Source of the DNA: Heligmosomoides polygyrus polygyrus
Lineage: Eukaryota > Nematoda > Chromadorea > Rhabditida > Heligmosomidae
Assembly (NCBI GenBank): GCA_947396885.1
Contig: OX377201.1
Coordinates: 23,351,923-23,415,922 of the forward strand
Reading direction: 5' to 3'
DNA length: 64,000 bases
Shown here one piece after another: positions 35,801 to 45,136 of this stretch; position 1 is the stretch's first letter, and each line of letters opens with the position of its first letter. Made by a program: the position numbers and the translations under genes. The notes under the pieces are model-generated. The model was given only the letters and a program-made list of their open reading frames with translations, did not search any database and was not told the origin of the DNA.

Positions 35801-38800
35801 GTAGAGCAGCTCAGCTTTGAGTGCCTCTGATCACTGAATTTCTTGTGAGGAGGATGACTCTCCAACGTTCAAAATTGGGCTTGTTAGAAGCTCAAGGGAC
35901 GTCGTTTGTTCAGGGCTTTAACGAAGAAGTCCGACCAACGCGTTGGTGGGCGTCCTGGTGTTCTTTTGACATCCGCGGAATCCAGTCGGTGATGGCTCTC
36001 ATCAGCGGGTGTCTGCGTAGCGCATTACGTGGCCGGCCCACCTAATTGTCGACAACTTGGCCCACGCGATAGCGTATCTGATCTTCGAACGTCGACGAAG
36101 CTCGGCACTCCGGAGGCCTTCCTCACCTGCGTGAGTCGTGTCACTCCGAGCATCATCATCTCGATTCCGCGCTGCACGACACTGATCGCGTGTTCATCCT
36201 GCTTTCGTATGGCACAGCTAGGTCAGCGCAGGAAGAACAGTGAATTCGAATAGGTGGGGACGGTGTCCGGCGTTCTCGGTCTTCTTCACAACTTCTTCGA
36301 CACTGTTGAAAACTCCTCAAGCCGCTCGCTTGGGAAGCTTTCAAGAGCGGTAACAGGCGTGACAGTAAAAGCATAGAACCCACAGTACCAGTCACTTAAG
36401 GCCTATGAAACTGAATTGAATCATTTATACCAAGACCTTCAGCTTAACTGATCTCATGCTGATATCAGCAGCCGGCTCATCCCGTCGTAGGGTGAGTGCT
36501 GACGGGTCCCATGAAGTCTGGGTGTTGCGTTCGATCGAGCAGCGCTGGTAGTGGAATGGCGTAGAGCATTCCCGTCCGGTCAGCAGGAGGTACTGGTTCG
36601 AGTTCCGCCTGGCGATAGAGTTTTGGTAGCAACAAAACGGTGTAACAGGTACATAATCCTTTAGGAACATCCTCGCCATGAACGCATGGGTGGGAGAGTT
36701 GGCTCAAGCCTCTCCTGCAACAAGTGACAAGAGTTTTGCTCACTTTCCGGCACTCTTTTTATGTATGGTGTATTGTTTAGCAGCTGAAAAGGAGAGTAGA
36801 ATGCAAAAAGTTCCTTTCTTAATGTTTAGCTTGGCTATTTCTGAAAGCCATCAACTTCCTGAATACTCTGCTTTTATAAAGCTAATCCTGTGTTTTTAGC
36901 AACGAACTCTGGTGAAAACCCCTGTGCGATCGAAGCCGACTGAAGATGAAGGTGTGTCCTTTCTCTTTCGTTCATTCTCAGGCCTAATTTTCAAGAACTT
37001 TGGGATTCCACCAATTTCGTAGGGGCGCTGGACGGCCTACAATGAACTGCTCCTACCATGTAAGAGCCTTTTTGTTGATCGTCTTGCTACTTACTTTTAA
37101 AGTTTGGTGTAACTTAGGTCGTTTTGCTGCACAGGGGTAGAATTGCCAGTGCAGCTTCACTTGTGTCTTGGGTGCAGTAGTGGGCAACATCAAAATGTCG
37201 GGCAATTTTTGAGAGCTTAGTGAACCTAACTTCATTGAAGAGGCCAATGCAGGGCATGGCTTTCAAGAGTTTCAATTCGGGCTGCCAGCTGCAAATGTTG
37301 CGTCTGCCCCATTGCTGAGCCTTGAAGCAACTAGATGTAGCCTTGTTCCATGCTACGATAAAAGGAACCATTTCTAGATGCGATGGAGGTGTCGATCGCC
37401 ATGTCAGACATCAGTCATCAACCGTCGTCCGAGTCCAGAGATAGTTCTGGTGTAGATCCAATGTCTGATCATCGTCCATCGCAGACTACTCCAACGCGAG
37501 CTCCCGGATTTGCTCGCCGTCCACGCAATACGGTACCATATCTTGCATTTTTTTCGCGACAATGAAGTCATCACGGGACTTTCAGCCGAATGTTTCGCTC
37601 AATCTTCCCGCACCTCCAACCACCCCAGCTGACACTGTATCGAACACTCCGGTTTCGATTGCTGCCTTGAGTCCAAAGAGTAAAAAGGAAGCCATAAGGG
37701 TAAGCAACGAGGTCCATCTATGTTTATTAGGTTGTTGCATATGAAATGGCCGATTTTGCCACCTCAATTTCTGGTTTTTTGTGGTTCGAAATGTTTCGAC
37801 CTTGAGATGAAAGCTTCGAAGATGAAGACCGAGGTAGGCCGCCATCGCTCCTTAACGACGACCAATTCAAAGCCATGATGGAGGCGGATCAGCATCAAAT
37901 TGTGGAAGAGCTATCACAGCATTTCAGCTTTGACGGAAGCACTGTCGGTCGCCACTCAAGGGCAATCGGAAAAATGAAGAAATTGGACAAATGGATCTCG
38001 ACCGGCGGGCAGATGCTCATCTACCACGACCTTTGTGTTTCGTTAAGCCTGAGCTATCTAGGGGGGGCTTTTTTGGACAGGATCCTGACATGCGACTAAA
38101 AACGGAACCTTGTGGCAATCGTCGTCGCTCTGCGCAATGGCTGAACAAGAGTGAGAGTACCAGGAAGATGCCGAAGCCAAGTCTCCATCCAAAGAAGACC
38201 ACGGTGACCGTATGGTAGACAGTGGCTGATATAGTGCATTACTGGTTCTTGAAGACCGATGTGACTATCACAGCGGAGTACTGTGTCGAAATGGAAGTGA
38301 TGCACCAGAAGTTGATTGCCACTCAGCCGGCTTTGGTCAGTCGAAGAGGCCCAATCCTACTGCATGACAACGCGCGTCCGCACGTTTCAAAAATTGTTGT
38401 CCAGAAACTGGATGAATTGGGAGACGGAGCTCTGCTACATCCGGCACATTTGCCAGATTTTTTCCCTACCGATCACTATAATATTTTTTCAAGCATTTAT
38501 ATTGTCATGTGCAATAAGAAAAAATTCAGCAACCAAGATTGTGTCGAAAATGGCTTCCTATGTTTTATTAATTCTCGTACTTCTTATTTTACAAAGATGA
38601 AATGTCTAAGCTATTGTCCCGTTGGGAAAGTGTACTTATTGTAACGGCGCCTTTTTCGAATAATGAAATTGCTTCCAAGCAAAGTTATGTTCTGTCAAAG
38701 TTATCAGTCAAAATCGGCAATTTCATATACAACAAGCTAATATTTTTGTACATTTTAGAGGATTTCTCATGATACTTCTATATTACAGAAATCTGTTGAG

Positions 38801-41800
38801 CGTTTGTCTCGTCCGAAACATATGGATGCCGCCGGCTGTCCAAGGACAATGGAAAGAGAGGTAGTTTTGGTGAAAATTTCTTTGTATAAGCATTTTTATA
38901 ACGTTTTTTTTCAGGCAAGGAGGGTACAAGTATCACCCTATTCGGGCAACAAGTCGAACGCCGGTTTACCCCAGCCGATGACACCATTCCAGCCACATGG
39001 TTAGTTCCTCGTGGATATTATATGCGCTCGGATAACTCTTGCAGTTGCAGATATTTCTCGCATGATAGTAATGAACGCTGACCGCAGCGGAACAGCCCGT
39101 CGAGTGCCGCTGCCCAAAACGCGTGGCGCGCTGTCGAGAACATCCCTCTTCCCGGATGAAGTGGTCCGTTCAATTTTTAAGCGCCTTATGGGTCCAGATG
39201 AGAAGAGTGAGGATTGCGCATCATCTAGGGAACGCCTGCACCTGTACCTGTAAGGAGGAATCTTTTGAAGCGTCCGGTGTACAAATCCACTGAAGAAGCA
39301 ACGCTGCCTGAGACACTGGCATCTGTACAGCCGCCTGCCCAGAGCCGCCCGCCTCCGGTAGCACAGCCGGAAGAACAAGTCACTGAACACGCTGCCGTTA
39401 ATGCTTCAATGGGAGACGTTGGACCAGAGCCAAGGATTCCTGAAAATGTGCCCAATGAACTGACGTCTATGAGAGCAGCGGTGTCATTGAATGTAAGCTT
39501 TCAAGTCATTTTTTAGAGACTGACTAGCATAACTGACTTGAAAAGTGGTGCATGAATTCCTGGAGGATTGCAGGTATCACAAATATCACACGTACAGTAC
39601 TGTTTTATGGTTCTGTAAGGGAGTTTCCACTGCAAGTCTGTGACGGCTATGTAAGCAGCTCACCAGCCTATTCAAGAGATCAACAGGTGCTCAGCAATTG
39701 CAAAACATCAACAGCGCGGGGCAGATCTTGGACCCATATTCTTTGCTACCCAGTCTGAGATGTGTGGCAAAGTGGTTCAAAACATTTTTGTCACTTTCTT
39801 GCCAGAAGAGTTCTGTTTGCACTCGAGGTAAGAAACGATAGAGGTTGAGGAATGGAGAAAGACTGTCAGGGCATAGGTACGGGTTTTTTTTTCCGATTAT
39901 CGGAGTTTTTCTTGTGCTACAAGTTGACTTCACATCTCCTGGTCGATTAGCTCACCGACTGAACGAGTGCGACTCGTGCGACTCGTACCGTCTGCTGACG
40001 GCAAGTTGAAGGAAAGGCGCCGCTCTATTTTAAGACTCCGCCCAAACTTTTGACGCCTACCGCAAGTGTGGAGTGCCTTCTCTTTATGCCGGAATGAGCT
40101 GACAAGTGGCCACTGATATACAGGGTGTCTCAAATGTTTGAAAGGTGATAACGTTGCTCACAGTAGGGGTACTGAAGGAGTTAACAGCTCACATGAAAGC
40201 TTCGGAAACTAGAAATTTTCCGACATATGACCAGTATGGATTGCGCCATGCACTCGTCCGAATTCTTGCATTTACACTTGTTTGATTGTTTTTCGCTTGA
40301 ATAGATGTTCTAATTTCTCCACAAAGTGGCAGTGTCGATTGATTTGTGCTTCCTTTAAAGTTTAAAACTTAAAAACACTATGGCTTACGAAAAATGCAGG
40401 TTCTATTTGAAAGGTTCTAAAATTGCTGCTAGTAAAGCTTCTGAAGATGTTCGAGACTCATATGAAAGCACACGTAACGAGCAAATAGTTAAGATTGCGC
40501 CATGCCCTGCATGAAATCTTGCATTCAAGACTCGATTAATTGTGCATGAGCTGAATGCTTGTTACAGTCTTGTTACCCCTTGGCCGCAATAACCTATGCT
40601 ATGCTTCCTTAAACGTTTCTGTCACCCAGTAGCTGCAATTATGCCATTAACCTCTCCATTCAGCATGAATGTTGTTTCATCACCCCCCAGAATCCGCCTT
40701 GGAAAATGGGGCACCTGCTCACATTTAAATTGTGCAAGGAATAAACTCGCATGTCATGTGTTTCTAACGTAATTGCAAAGTTCTAAACGTTAAAAGAAGC
40801 ACAGCACAGATTAACGTGGCCAACTAGTAACAAGAGTGTAACAAGTATTCAGGCCGTGTACAATGAATCGAGTCTGTAATGCAAAGATTAAGGCACGGCA
40901 TGGCGCAATCCTTACGATTTGCACGCCACAGAATTTTTGTTGCCCTTGCTTCTATACGAGTCTCAAAAGTTTCAAACATCTTCAAAAGCTTCGCCAGCAG
41001 CAATGTTAGAACCTCTAAAGCAGTACCCGCTTTTTTAAAATTTTCTGCATTTTACCGCAATCTCTAGTGTGCTTTCTAGTTTTCAACCTTCAAAGGAGCA
41101 AATCAATCAATACGACCACTTTTTGGAGAAACTATAACAAGTGCTCAAGCGAAAACAGTCAATCGAGTGTAGAATACAAGGCTTAAGACCAGTGCATGGT
41201 GCAATCTATACCGCTCATATGTCAGACGAGTGGATTGCATCGAGATGTGTTAAAAGAACGACGATCCTCACAAACTTGTTGATCAGACTTCCTTGTGAAA
41301 TCGCTGGTCGGACAATGAAACGCTCTTCGTGACTCTCGAGGGAGGAGGATCTATTGGGGCTCTCTGCCACGTGACAGGGCGAATGGAGACGTTGCAGGCA
41401 ACTTGTTATTAACGGAATGACAGATCTCGTACGAGAGAAGTAATTAAATGAGTGGCCATTTCGTGAAGGACTGTTCAACGTCGTGCTTTGTCCTCCTTAC
41501 TAACGCACTCTGCTAGGTCTTAAAATGTCATAAAATCGAAAATCGGAATCTGATGGTGTAGAGCAGTGAGGTCGTTCCCAGTATAACGAAGGGATCCTAT
41601 TAATCTACTCTTCAGTAGGTCCAACATTTATGCTCCAGTATGCGGAGTAGAGTGAAGCTTGGCTTACCTCGACTAGATTGCAGCACTTTGCATTGTCAAC
41701 CTTGACCTTATTTCCGTCGATCTACTATTCCCTCGGGTGTACCTGTCGCATTCTTAATTACCTAAATTTCAATGATACAGTGCAATATTCCCTTCCAATC

Positions 41801-44800
41801 TCTAGCATTCCTTCAGGATATTGTAGCTGACGGATATGAAGAGTCACTTCTTGATGCAGCGCGACAACTGAGTCTAGAAGGTAATCAGCACGTTCCCTGC
41901 AGATTCTCACCATCAATGATATGGATTTGCAGACATATCTCCTTCTGGGATCAATAAAGCTGCAAAGCAAAGCAGCCATGTTCCTGTCGGAAGCAGCGCA
42001 AACCAACAGCAGTTACCACAGAGTAGGATTGCATTTGCTGAGCGTTTGGTTCACTTCTTCGTTGAATAACGTTCTTTGATCTATAGAGCTTCTGACTGAT
42101 AGCATGTGCTCAACGAACACACCTCACCGAATTCCGCCAGAGCCATTCAAGCGACCGTTCGACAACACGTCGTCAACATACGAGGGCGCAGACTCCATCC
42201 TTGGAGCTTCATTGGGTACGCTCACTTCCTTGCTTATCCACTAAATTTTTTTTCTATGGGAGCACCTGGATATATACGAGGATCTGAAGCGCGTGTTGAT
42301 TTGCAGAGGACAACTCGGCTGTATCTACCGACGAAGAGTCTTTCATTCCAATTGTAGGACAAATGAAGAAAGAAGACGTCATGATTCTAAAGCCAAGGAA
42401 AGTCTGTGAGTTCATTTTTAAGCAGCAATAGCAGCTCGTTGAGCGTTTGATCATCATTTGAAGCATTTTCTAAGAATTTATAAGAAGATACAGTGCTGAC
42501 TAGTTAGCTGATTGTCGCAAGAACCAGTGGAAATTCAGATCGAATGTTGAGATTTAATGAGGCATTCTCGACCAAATATTGCGTCTCTGGTTTCCATAGG
42601 TTTCCCTGAAAGCAGTTTAGAGGGAGAATGGTGGGTCGTCAGCCAGGTAGTGGGATGAATATGAGAAGTCCGGATCTATTCTTGGAGAGGGGCAGCGCTA
42701 TTGCGGTTGTTTCGCCCAACACTACCGGCAAGGCACCACATTCTTTGAGCGCACATGAGAGCCATGAGAGGTGTCAGCTTAAGCACGGGGACAATTCAGG
42801 AGAAGGGATGAGAGGCAAAACACCGTCCACCCCTCCGACTAGGATAGACCCAGGAGTGCTTATGGTTCAGAGCGCTTCTGCACACTGGCTTGAGAAAATG
42901 GACGGATTGGACGTCCTTATTCAAATGCAAGCGAGAACATTGTTGAGAAAAACGGTTGTCGAATATTAAGATGCCGTCACTTCACTCTAATTTGGCCCAC
43001 ATGTTTCTCTTTTGATTCGTCTTGCCGCCACTGTCGTTGAAATTCAAGCTGCCATTTGAACGCCTTCTCGTTAACGACGGCCCGCCTCCTTCATCAGCGG
43101 AATGAAGGAGTGGGCGCTGACCCGGGGGCGGATTCATCATCAGTTAAAGCTGTGGGTATGCGGGTTATAAGGGGTAGATAAGGGATACAGGTAAATGCTC
43201 AATCGTGGATATTTCTACCCCTCATACCTGCGGGTTAGTCGTTGATGAATCCGGCCCCTGAAGATATCTTTCAAGAGCCCCATCGACTTCGAGTGGGGGC
43301 TTTCGATTCATCCATCGGCGGTCCTCCACTCGAACCGACCATACGCATTTCAACTTTCACACGGATTCTCTGAATTATGACACCGCGAAGTCTAGCCTCT
43401 GGTATTCAGGGGCCGGATTCATCAAAGTTACTGCAGTAACTTTAACGGAGAATCGTAGGCAAATAGCTCAGATAACGCGGCTTATCAAGCAGCCACGTTA
43501 TCTGAGCTTTCGCTTACGGTTCTCCGTTAAAGTTACTGCAGTAACTTTGATTAGTCCGGCCCCAGTTCGTCAGAAGTGCTTCAAAAGACCGATCAGTTGC
43601 TACCTATAAGGCTCTAAGCGTCGTTGACGTGATGGCAGCGTCCCCATGTTTCCCCCGCGCGGCCGAGAGATAAGTGCCGAGTCGAAGATTTGCGTCAGTC
43701 GGATGCTTTGTACCCCCCCCCCCTTTGAGAGGTCCAAAAGTGGCACAGTCTGTCTTCGACTTCTTCTATCCACCTTGGCATCGTTCTATCGTATGACATC
43801 TCAATGAGCTGCCAAGTTCGACCCTCGCTGAGCCTAGGCTTTGAGCGATGAACACTTGTTCACTGGAGGGCTGAATTCAAATACGATTTACTACAAGCTT
43901 TATTGACTGACGTTTGAGCGAGTTCGCCTTTACAGTTAATCAAACGATTTAATTACTCGACTTTGACATTTTGATAAAGACGAACTCGTCGAAACGGCTG
44001 TCGATTAATCTTTTCCTACCGTGGATCTGAGTTCACATTTATTACATGAGGCATCTCATGTGGTAGCAAATAACACAACAAACTCTAAAAATGAGCAAAT
44101 TGGTAACTTGAGTTCAGCATTCCAGTGAACAAGTGGCCATCTCAGTGAGATTATCATCGATCTCTTCCCGCTGAATTCCTTCTCCGTCGCAGTAGACGTT
44201 CTTCATCGAGTTCTTTTCCTCCGGTCGATTCGCAGACCTATCAATTCCTCTGCTTCATTTAGCTCAGTCTCTGCTTCAGTGGTAGAGCATGGGAAAAATA
44301 CGTCCGCAAAATGAAGATTTGGGTGGAATCTTCTATTCATATATCCTCTTCCCTGTCGAGCGACTTCACTGTCCACTGCAGCACTGCGGTGAACAGCTTC
44401 GGCGAGACTATGTCGCCCAGCAGCACCTCCTTCCCAATGGGAGTAGTAAGGGGCGATGGAACTGCCGCTCCACGATTAGTCGAGTTCAGTTTTTGTATAG
44501 GGCAGGTAGCTTTCCTCAACAAAAGTATACCACTATGTCCAAATTTCAGTAAGCATGCTAGACGGTTAAGCAGCGGTCATTATTTTTCCGACCTTCTGGT
44601 CGCTCGTATGGTCATCGGTTGTATTGTTCAGTGCATCCTTCGCCGCCACCTGATCCCACCATTCGGCGATCATCACGCAATCGCATGAAGCCGGTACGCC
44701 AGTGGCTGGGCGAGAAGCCAGTCTACGCAGTATCTCCTGGAGGTAAGTGTACACTTTTCAGCAGCGAGTTTCAGCTCAGTAACCCATGCCGATTTTAGGC

Positions 44801-45136
44801 AGCAGGACGCTGGTGGGAGTGAATGAGGTCGAGGTGAGGGATAAGCGCTGGTTGAAGGTGAGGACCGCGAATCTGGATACGGCTACTGAGAGGGAACACC
44901 AGCTTGCGGGTAAGCGCTAAACATTGGAGGATGTCACAGCAGTCTGACAGCTCAGGCAATCGTTTGTGTTTACAGCATATCAACGAAAGCTGAGGGAGAA
45001 GCGGAAACAGGAGGCTCTCGAGCGCAAGAAGCTGCGTGTGCGTGAGCTTCGAGAACGTCACAGACGAGGAGTTGATCTCAATGTCACGGAGGATTCGATC
45101 GTGACAAGCAGTGATGAAGACGACCATATGGACTGA
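20817..45136 (+). CDS. hcp-4: CENP-C-like kinetochore protein (HCP-4 type)
   Basis: Proposed exons: 20817-20954, 24811-24915, 26058-26165, 26262-26403, 26461-26633, 26731-26803, 30117-30360, 34886-35381, 36900-36951, 37378-37532, 37586-37699, 38789-38860, 38915-38999, 39045-39249, 39345-39492, 41817-41880, 41933-42022, 42141-42215, 42307-42405, 44632-44742, 44799-44909, 44976-45136. They join in phase to about 1006 residues; the 39249/39345 junction is the weakest. Most of the protein is polar and apparently disordered. Near residues 890-912 it carries a CENP-C motif ([10 protein letters not shown] ... WLGEKPVY), which in CENP-C binds the CENP-A nucleosome. The tail is basic, probably helical ([17 protein letters not shown]), and ends acidic (SSDEDD). 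No C-terminal cupin is present. KNL-2/M18BP1 proteins can also carry a CENP-C-like motif, but I see no SANTA domain here. Introns hold mariner, LINE, SINE and foldback insertions. Confidence 0.72.
21067..21790 (+). pseudogene. Mariner relic, internally deleted, in intron 1
   Basis: Begins TTAGGTTGGAAAAAG, a typical mariner end. It encodes a transposase N-terminus ([19 protein letters not shown] helix-turn-helix, WIPHAPSDT linker). Near 21585 it jumps to the C-terminal catalytic part (KPHVARL, then [19 protein letters not shown], with the last Asp). The segment holding the first two catalytic Asp residues is missing. The matching right end is not found. Confidence 0.75.
22051..22211. repeat. 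Tourist/Harbinger-like MITE, TAA duplication
   Basis: 161-bp hairpin: GGGCTTGTTCATACTTCGAG / CTCGAAGTATGAACAAGGCC, flanked by TAA at 22048-22050 and 22212-22214. Its arms contain GAGCGAC and CGGACGGAGTGTGG words shared with 56030-56226. Confidence 0.75.
22467..22683 (+). repeat. MITE (TTGGCGCAAAGCGGCTC family)
   Basis: Left end TTGGCGCAAAGCGGCTCGG, right end CTCCGAGCCACTCTGTGCC. The body contains GTGTTGCACTAAATAAATAA and the word GATAACCACTGAATG. It is inverted relative to 22999-23216. Confidence 0.75.
22684..22998 (+). pseudogene. RTE-type LINE endonuclease fragment
   Basis: The reading [20 protein letters not shown] ... [10 protein letters not shown] matches the N-terminal apurinic-type endonuclease of RTE/Bov-B LINEs, whose LQETRWK motif carries the catalytic Glu. 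The frame breaks near 22870 and continues as [12 protein letters not shown]. It lies exactly between two MITEs in opposite orientation. Confidence 0.75.
22999..23216 (-). repeat. MITE (TTGGCGCAAAGCGGCTC family), inverted copy
   Basis: Ends GGGCGCAAAGCGGCTCGG and AAGCCACTTTGCGCCAA. The internal order is reversed compared with 22467-22683 (GTGGTTATCC first, TTGCATTT/ACAATG block later). Confidence 0.75.
23425..24469. repeat. 1.05-kb foldback element with mariner-like ends, TA duplication
   Basis: TTAGGTTGTCCCATAAGTC at 23425 is inverted at the right (GACTTATGGGACAACCTAA). The two halves are complementary over about 500 bases each around 23947, for example TTTCGAAAGCTATGCAGGG with CCCTGCATAGCTTTCGAAA. 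TA flanks both ends. No transposase. A transcript across it, as in the CENP-C-like intron 1, would fold into a very long hairpin. Confidence 0.85.
24975..25177. repeat. Foldback element, 203 bp
   Basis: TTGTACTTTCGGGACTCCAG ... AGAGGTCG is inverted as CGACCTCT ... CTGGAGTCCGTAAAGTACAA. The inner arms TTTTTCGCCCAAACTTCGCC also pair. Lies in intron 2 of the CENP-C-like gene, 60 bases after exon 2. Confidence 0.75.
25178..26057. other. Intron 2 remainder of the CENP-C-like gene
   Basis: Apart from a short palindrome around 25628-25670 (AACTCACATCTTC / GAAGATGTGAGTT), nothing recognised. Confidence 0.4.
26404..26460 (+). other. 57-base in-frame mini-intron
   Basis: GTTTGTCGC ... CTTCTTTAG between exons 4 and 5. 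Its length is a multiple of three and it contains no stop, so retention would insert 19 mostly hydrophobic residues without a frameshift. I call it an intron because of the pyrimidine-rich end and its sudden hydrophobicity within a polar protein. Confidence 0.5.
26804..27799. other. Intron 6, left part
   Basis: No exon or repeat family recognised. Confidence 0.35.
27800..28117 (-). pseudogene. RTE-type LINE 3' fragment
   Basis: On the minus strand it reads [22 protein letters not shown], a C-terminal block also present at 32400-32460 ([22 protein letters not shown]). The copy ends at the LINE 3' end near 27815 (GTTGATCATCGGGATG). 5'-truncated, frame broken. Confidence 0.75.
28118..29189. other. 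Intron 6, middle part
   Basis: No exon, RNA or repeat family I can name. Confidence 0.35.
29190..29525 (-). repeat. Degenerate copy of the two-satellite arrangement
   Basis: At 29210-29390 diverged units such as CGACGTCTGTGGCACACATTC followed by TGAATCC are complements of the 42-bp minisatellite unit. At 29400-29525 repeated CTTTACTGGTCC / CCCTTAGT words are complements of GGACCAGTGAAGGGG. The order is the reverse of 16911-17960, as expected for an inverted, older copy. Confidence 0.55.
29606..29696. repeat. Perfect-ended hairpin element, 91 bp
   Basis: GTTGCCCTCGCTCAATATAT and its exact complement at the right end; arms of about 35 bases continuing through CGTAAA/TTTACG. Small foldback MITE in intron 6. 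Confidence 0.75.
30656..30815. repeat. MITE (GGATTCAT...ATGAAT family)
   Basis: Ends GGATTCATGAACGACTTACA and ACGTTGATGAAT-like. The inner arms CTCAGATAACGC and TTATCTGAG are shared with 43409-43563. Slightly eroded terminal bases. Confidence 0.6.
31220..31430. repeat. Relic of the GGTACACCCGCC MITE family
   Basis: Parallel to 2015-2208 through GCGATCTTCCTCTCATCCCC and a right end CAGCAGGAGGCGGGTGTACC. The left end is degraded. Confidence 0.5.
31430..31530. repeat. TTTTCTGTTTTCTG low-complexity repeat
   Basis: Tandem-like TTTTCTGTTTTCTGG words followed by a short palindrome (GGCCGAAAATTGGCC). A second cluster is at 33890-34010, next to the same GGGTGGGCGGAA word in inverted orientation. Confidence 0.55.
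32110..33410 (-). pseudogene. RTE-type LINE reverse transcriptase, longest copy
   Basis: Read on the minus strand: [36 protein letters not shown] (33396-33230), then in another frame [19 protein letters not shown] and [16 protein letters not shown] with the catalytic FADD motif (about 33040-32880), [11 protein letters not shown], and the C-terminal [19 protein letters not shown] (about 32440). The 3' end near 32120 is ACGACAGATGATAG, in keeping with RTE elements. Endonuclease and N-terminus are missing and several frames are broken. Inside intron 7 of the CENP-C-like gene on the opposite strand. Confidence 0.85.
33411..34359. other. Intron 7 remainder
   Basis: Includes the TTTTCTG cluster (33890-34010) and a fragment of SINE1 on the minus strand (about 34060-34150, CACCGACCCGGAGGGATG). 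No exon seen. Confidence 0.4.
34360..34650 (+). mobile_element. Diverged SINE1 copy
   Basis: Recognisable by GGCGGTAGCGTCGCCGG at the head, CTCATCGGCTGGTCAACCGC and GGGCCAAATGCACATC in the body and CAAAAGGATTCAT near the end. Old copy, ending 235 bases before exon 8 of the CENP-C-like gene. Confidence 0.6.
35880..36400 (-). pseudogene. RTE-type LINE fragment
   Basis: Its nucleotide text parallels 32250-32640 (for example TTCAGGGCTTTAACGAAGAAG and ACGTGGCCGGCCCACCTAAT). The frames are badly broken. Lies in intron 8 of the CENP-C-like gene. Confidence 0.75.
36407..36650 (+). mobile_element. SINE2 copy
   Basis: Head CCTTCAGCTTAACTGATCTC, tRNA-like part GTAGTGGAATGGCGTAGAGC to GGTTCGAGTTCCGCC, tail GTAGCAACAAAACGGTGTAAC. 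The body has little mismatch to 61940-62160. Confidence 0.75.
37727..38740 (+). mobile_element. Mariner transposon, degenerate, in intron 11
   Basis: Ends TTAGGTTGTTGCATATGAAA and its near-complement TTTCATATACAACAAGCTAA, flanked by TA on both sides. Length 1,014 bases. Both inverted repeats are about 30 bases long and still about 90% alike. Inserted between exons 11 and 12 of the CENP-C-like gene on the same strand. Confidence 0.85.
37875..38637 (+). pseudogene. Mariner transposase pseudogene
   Basis: The reading passes through [19 protein letters not shown] (N-terminal HTH), KMKKLDKW, and in later frames [20 protein letters not shown] (second catalytic Asp) and [13 protein letters not shown] (third Asp in the altered spacing region). 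It ends in a SRTSYFT block. Frame changes near 38030 and a stop at 38217 inactivate it. The C-terminal part is the best preserved. Confidence 0.8.
39493..40120. other. Intron 15, left part
   Basis: An open stretch ending in a good donor (39828, GTAAGA) exists but is not needed to keep the gene in phase. See the rejected list. Otherwise nothing. Confidence 0.35.
40121..41230. repeat. Foldback element (GGGTGTCTCAAA family), copy 3, full length
   Basis: Starts CAGGGTGTCTCAAATG. The second half (from about 40790) runs back as the complement of the first: AACGTTAAAAGAAGCACAGC pairs with CTATGCTTCCTTAAACGTT, and GACCACTTTTTGGAGAAAC with the TTTCTCCACAAAGTGGC block. Arms are about 500 bases and diverged. 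Lies in the intron before exon 41817-41880. Confidence 0.7.
42406..43123. other. Intron 19, left part
   Basis: Contains a 113-codon open stretch (42628-42969) that shares text with 24570-24760 and is therefore probably a dispersed repeat, not an exon. Confidence 0.4.
43124..43258. repeat. MITE (GGGCCGGATTCATC family)
   Basis: GGGGGCGGATTCATCATCAG facing CGTTGATGAATCCGGCCCC. The inner arms GGTTATAAGGGGTAGA and TCTACCCCTCATACC pair, as in 10618-10780. Confidence 0.65.
43409..43563. repeat. MITE, near-perfect 155-bp hairpin
   Basis: GGGGCCGGATTCATCAAAGT against ACTTTGATTAGTCCGGCCCC. The arms include GTTACTGCAGTAAC and GATAACGCGGC / GCCACGTTATC. Arms of about 70 bases with few mismatches make it the youngest-looking copy of its family here. 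Confidence 0.8.
43564..44309. other. Intron 19, right part
   Basis: No exon, RNA or repeat recognised. Confidence 0.35.
44310..44525 (-). pseudogene. RTE-type LINE fragment
   Basis: On the minus strand it reads [20 protein letters not shown], equivalent to the [20 protein letters not shown] block of the copy at 32110-33410. Only about 200 bases remain, 110 bases before the CENP-C motif exon. Confidence 0.7.
44661..44726 (+). other. CENP-C motif coding segment
   Basis: Encodes the pattern x-R-R-S-x-R-x-R-x-K-P-x-x-x-W-x-G-E-x-x-x-Y. It matches the classical CENP-C signature in the paired Arg, the Lys-Pro, the Trp and the Gly-Glu followed by Tyr. In vertebrate and yeast CENP-C the Arg contacts the H2A/H2B acidic patch and the aromatic residues the CENP-A tail. 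Every anchor residue is present. Confidence 0.85.

Noticed and set aside
39574..39828. Open stretch ending in a strong donor (GTAAGA at 39829), reading ...[17 protein letters not shown]...
   Set aside because: I briefly considered a cupin-like strand pattern. It needs an extra tiny exon, and the flanking exons 39345-39492 and 41817-41880 already join in phase 0.
42600..42642. Possible exon [16 protein letters not shown] after an acceptor at 42599
   Set aside because: Its donor phase does not fit the CENP-C motif exon, and it is not needed. A shorter form ending at 42614 would fit phase but would be a 15-base exon with a poor donor.
42628..42969. 113-codon open frame between exons 19 and 20 of the CENP-C-like gene
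   Set aside because: Shares text with 24570-24760 (GAGAGGCAAAACA ... CCCTCC-GACTAG), so it is a dispersed repeat. Exons 42307-42405 and 44632-44742 join in phase without it.
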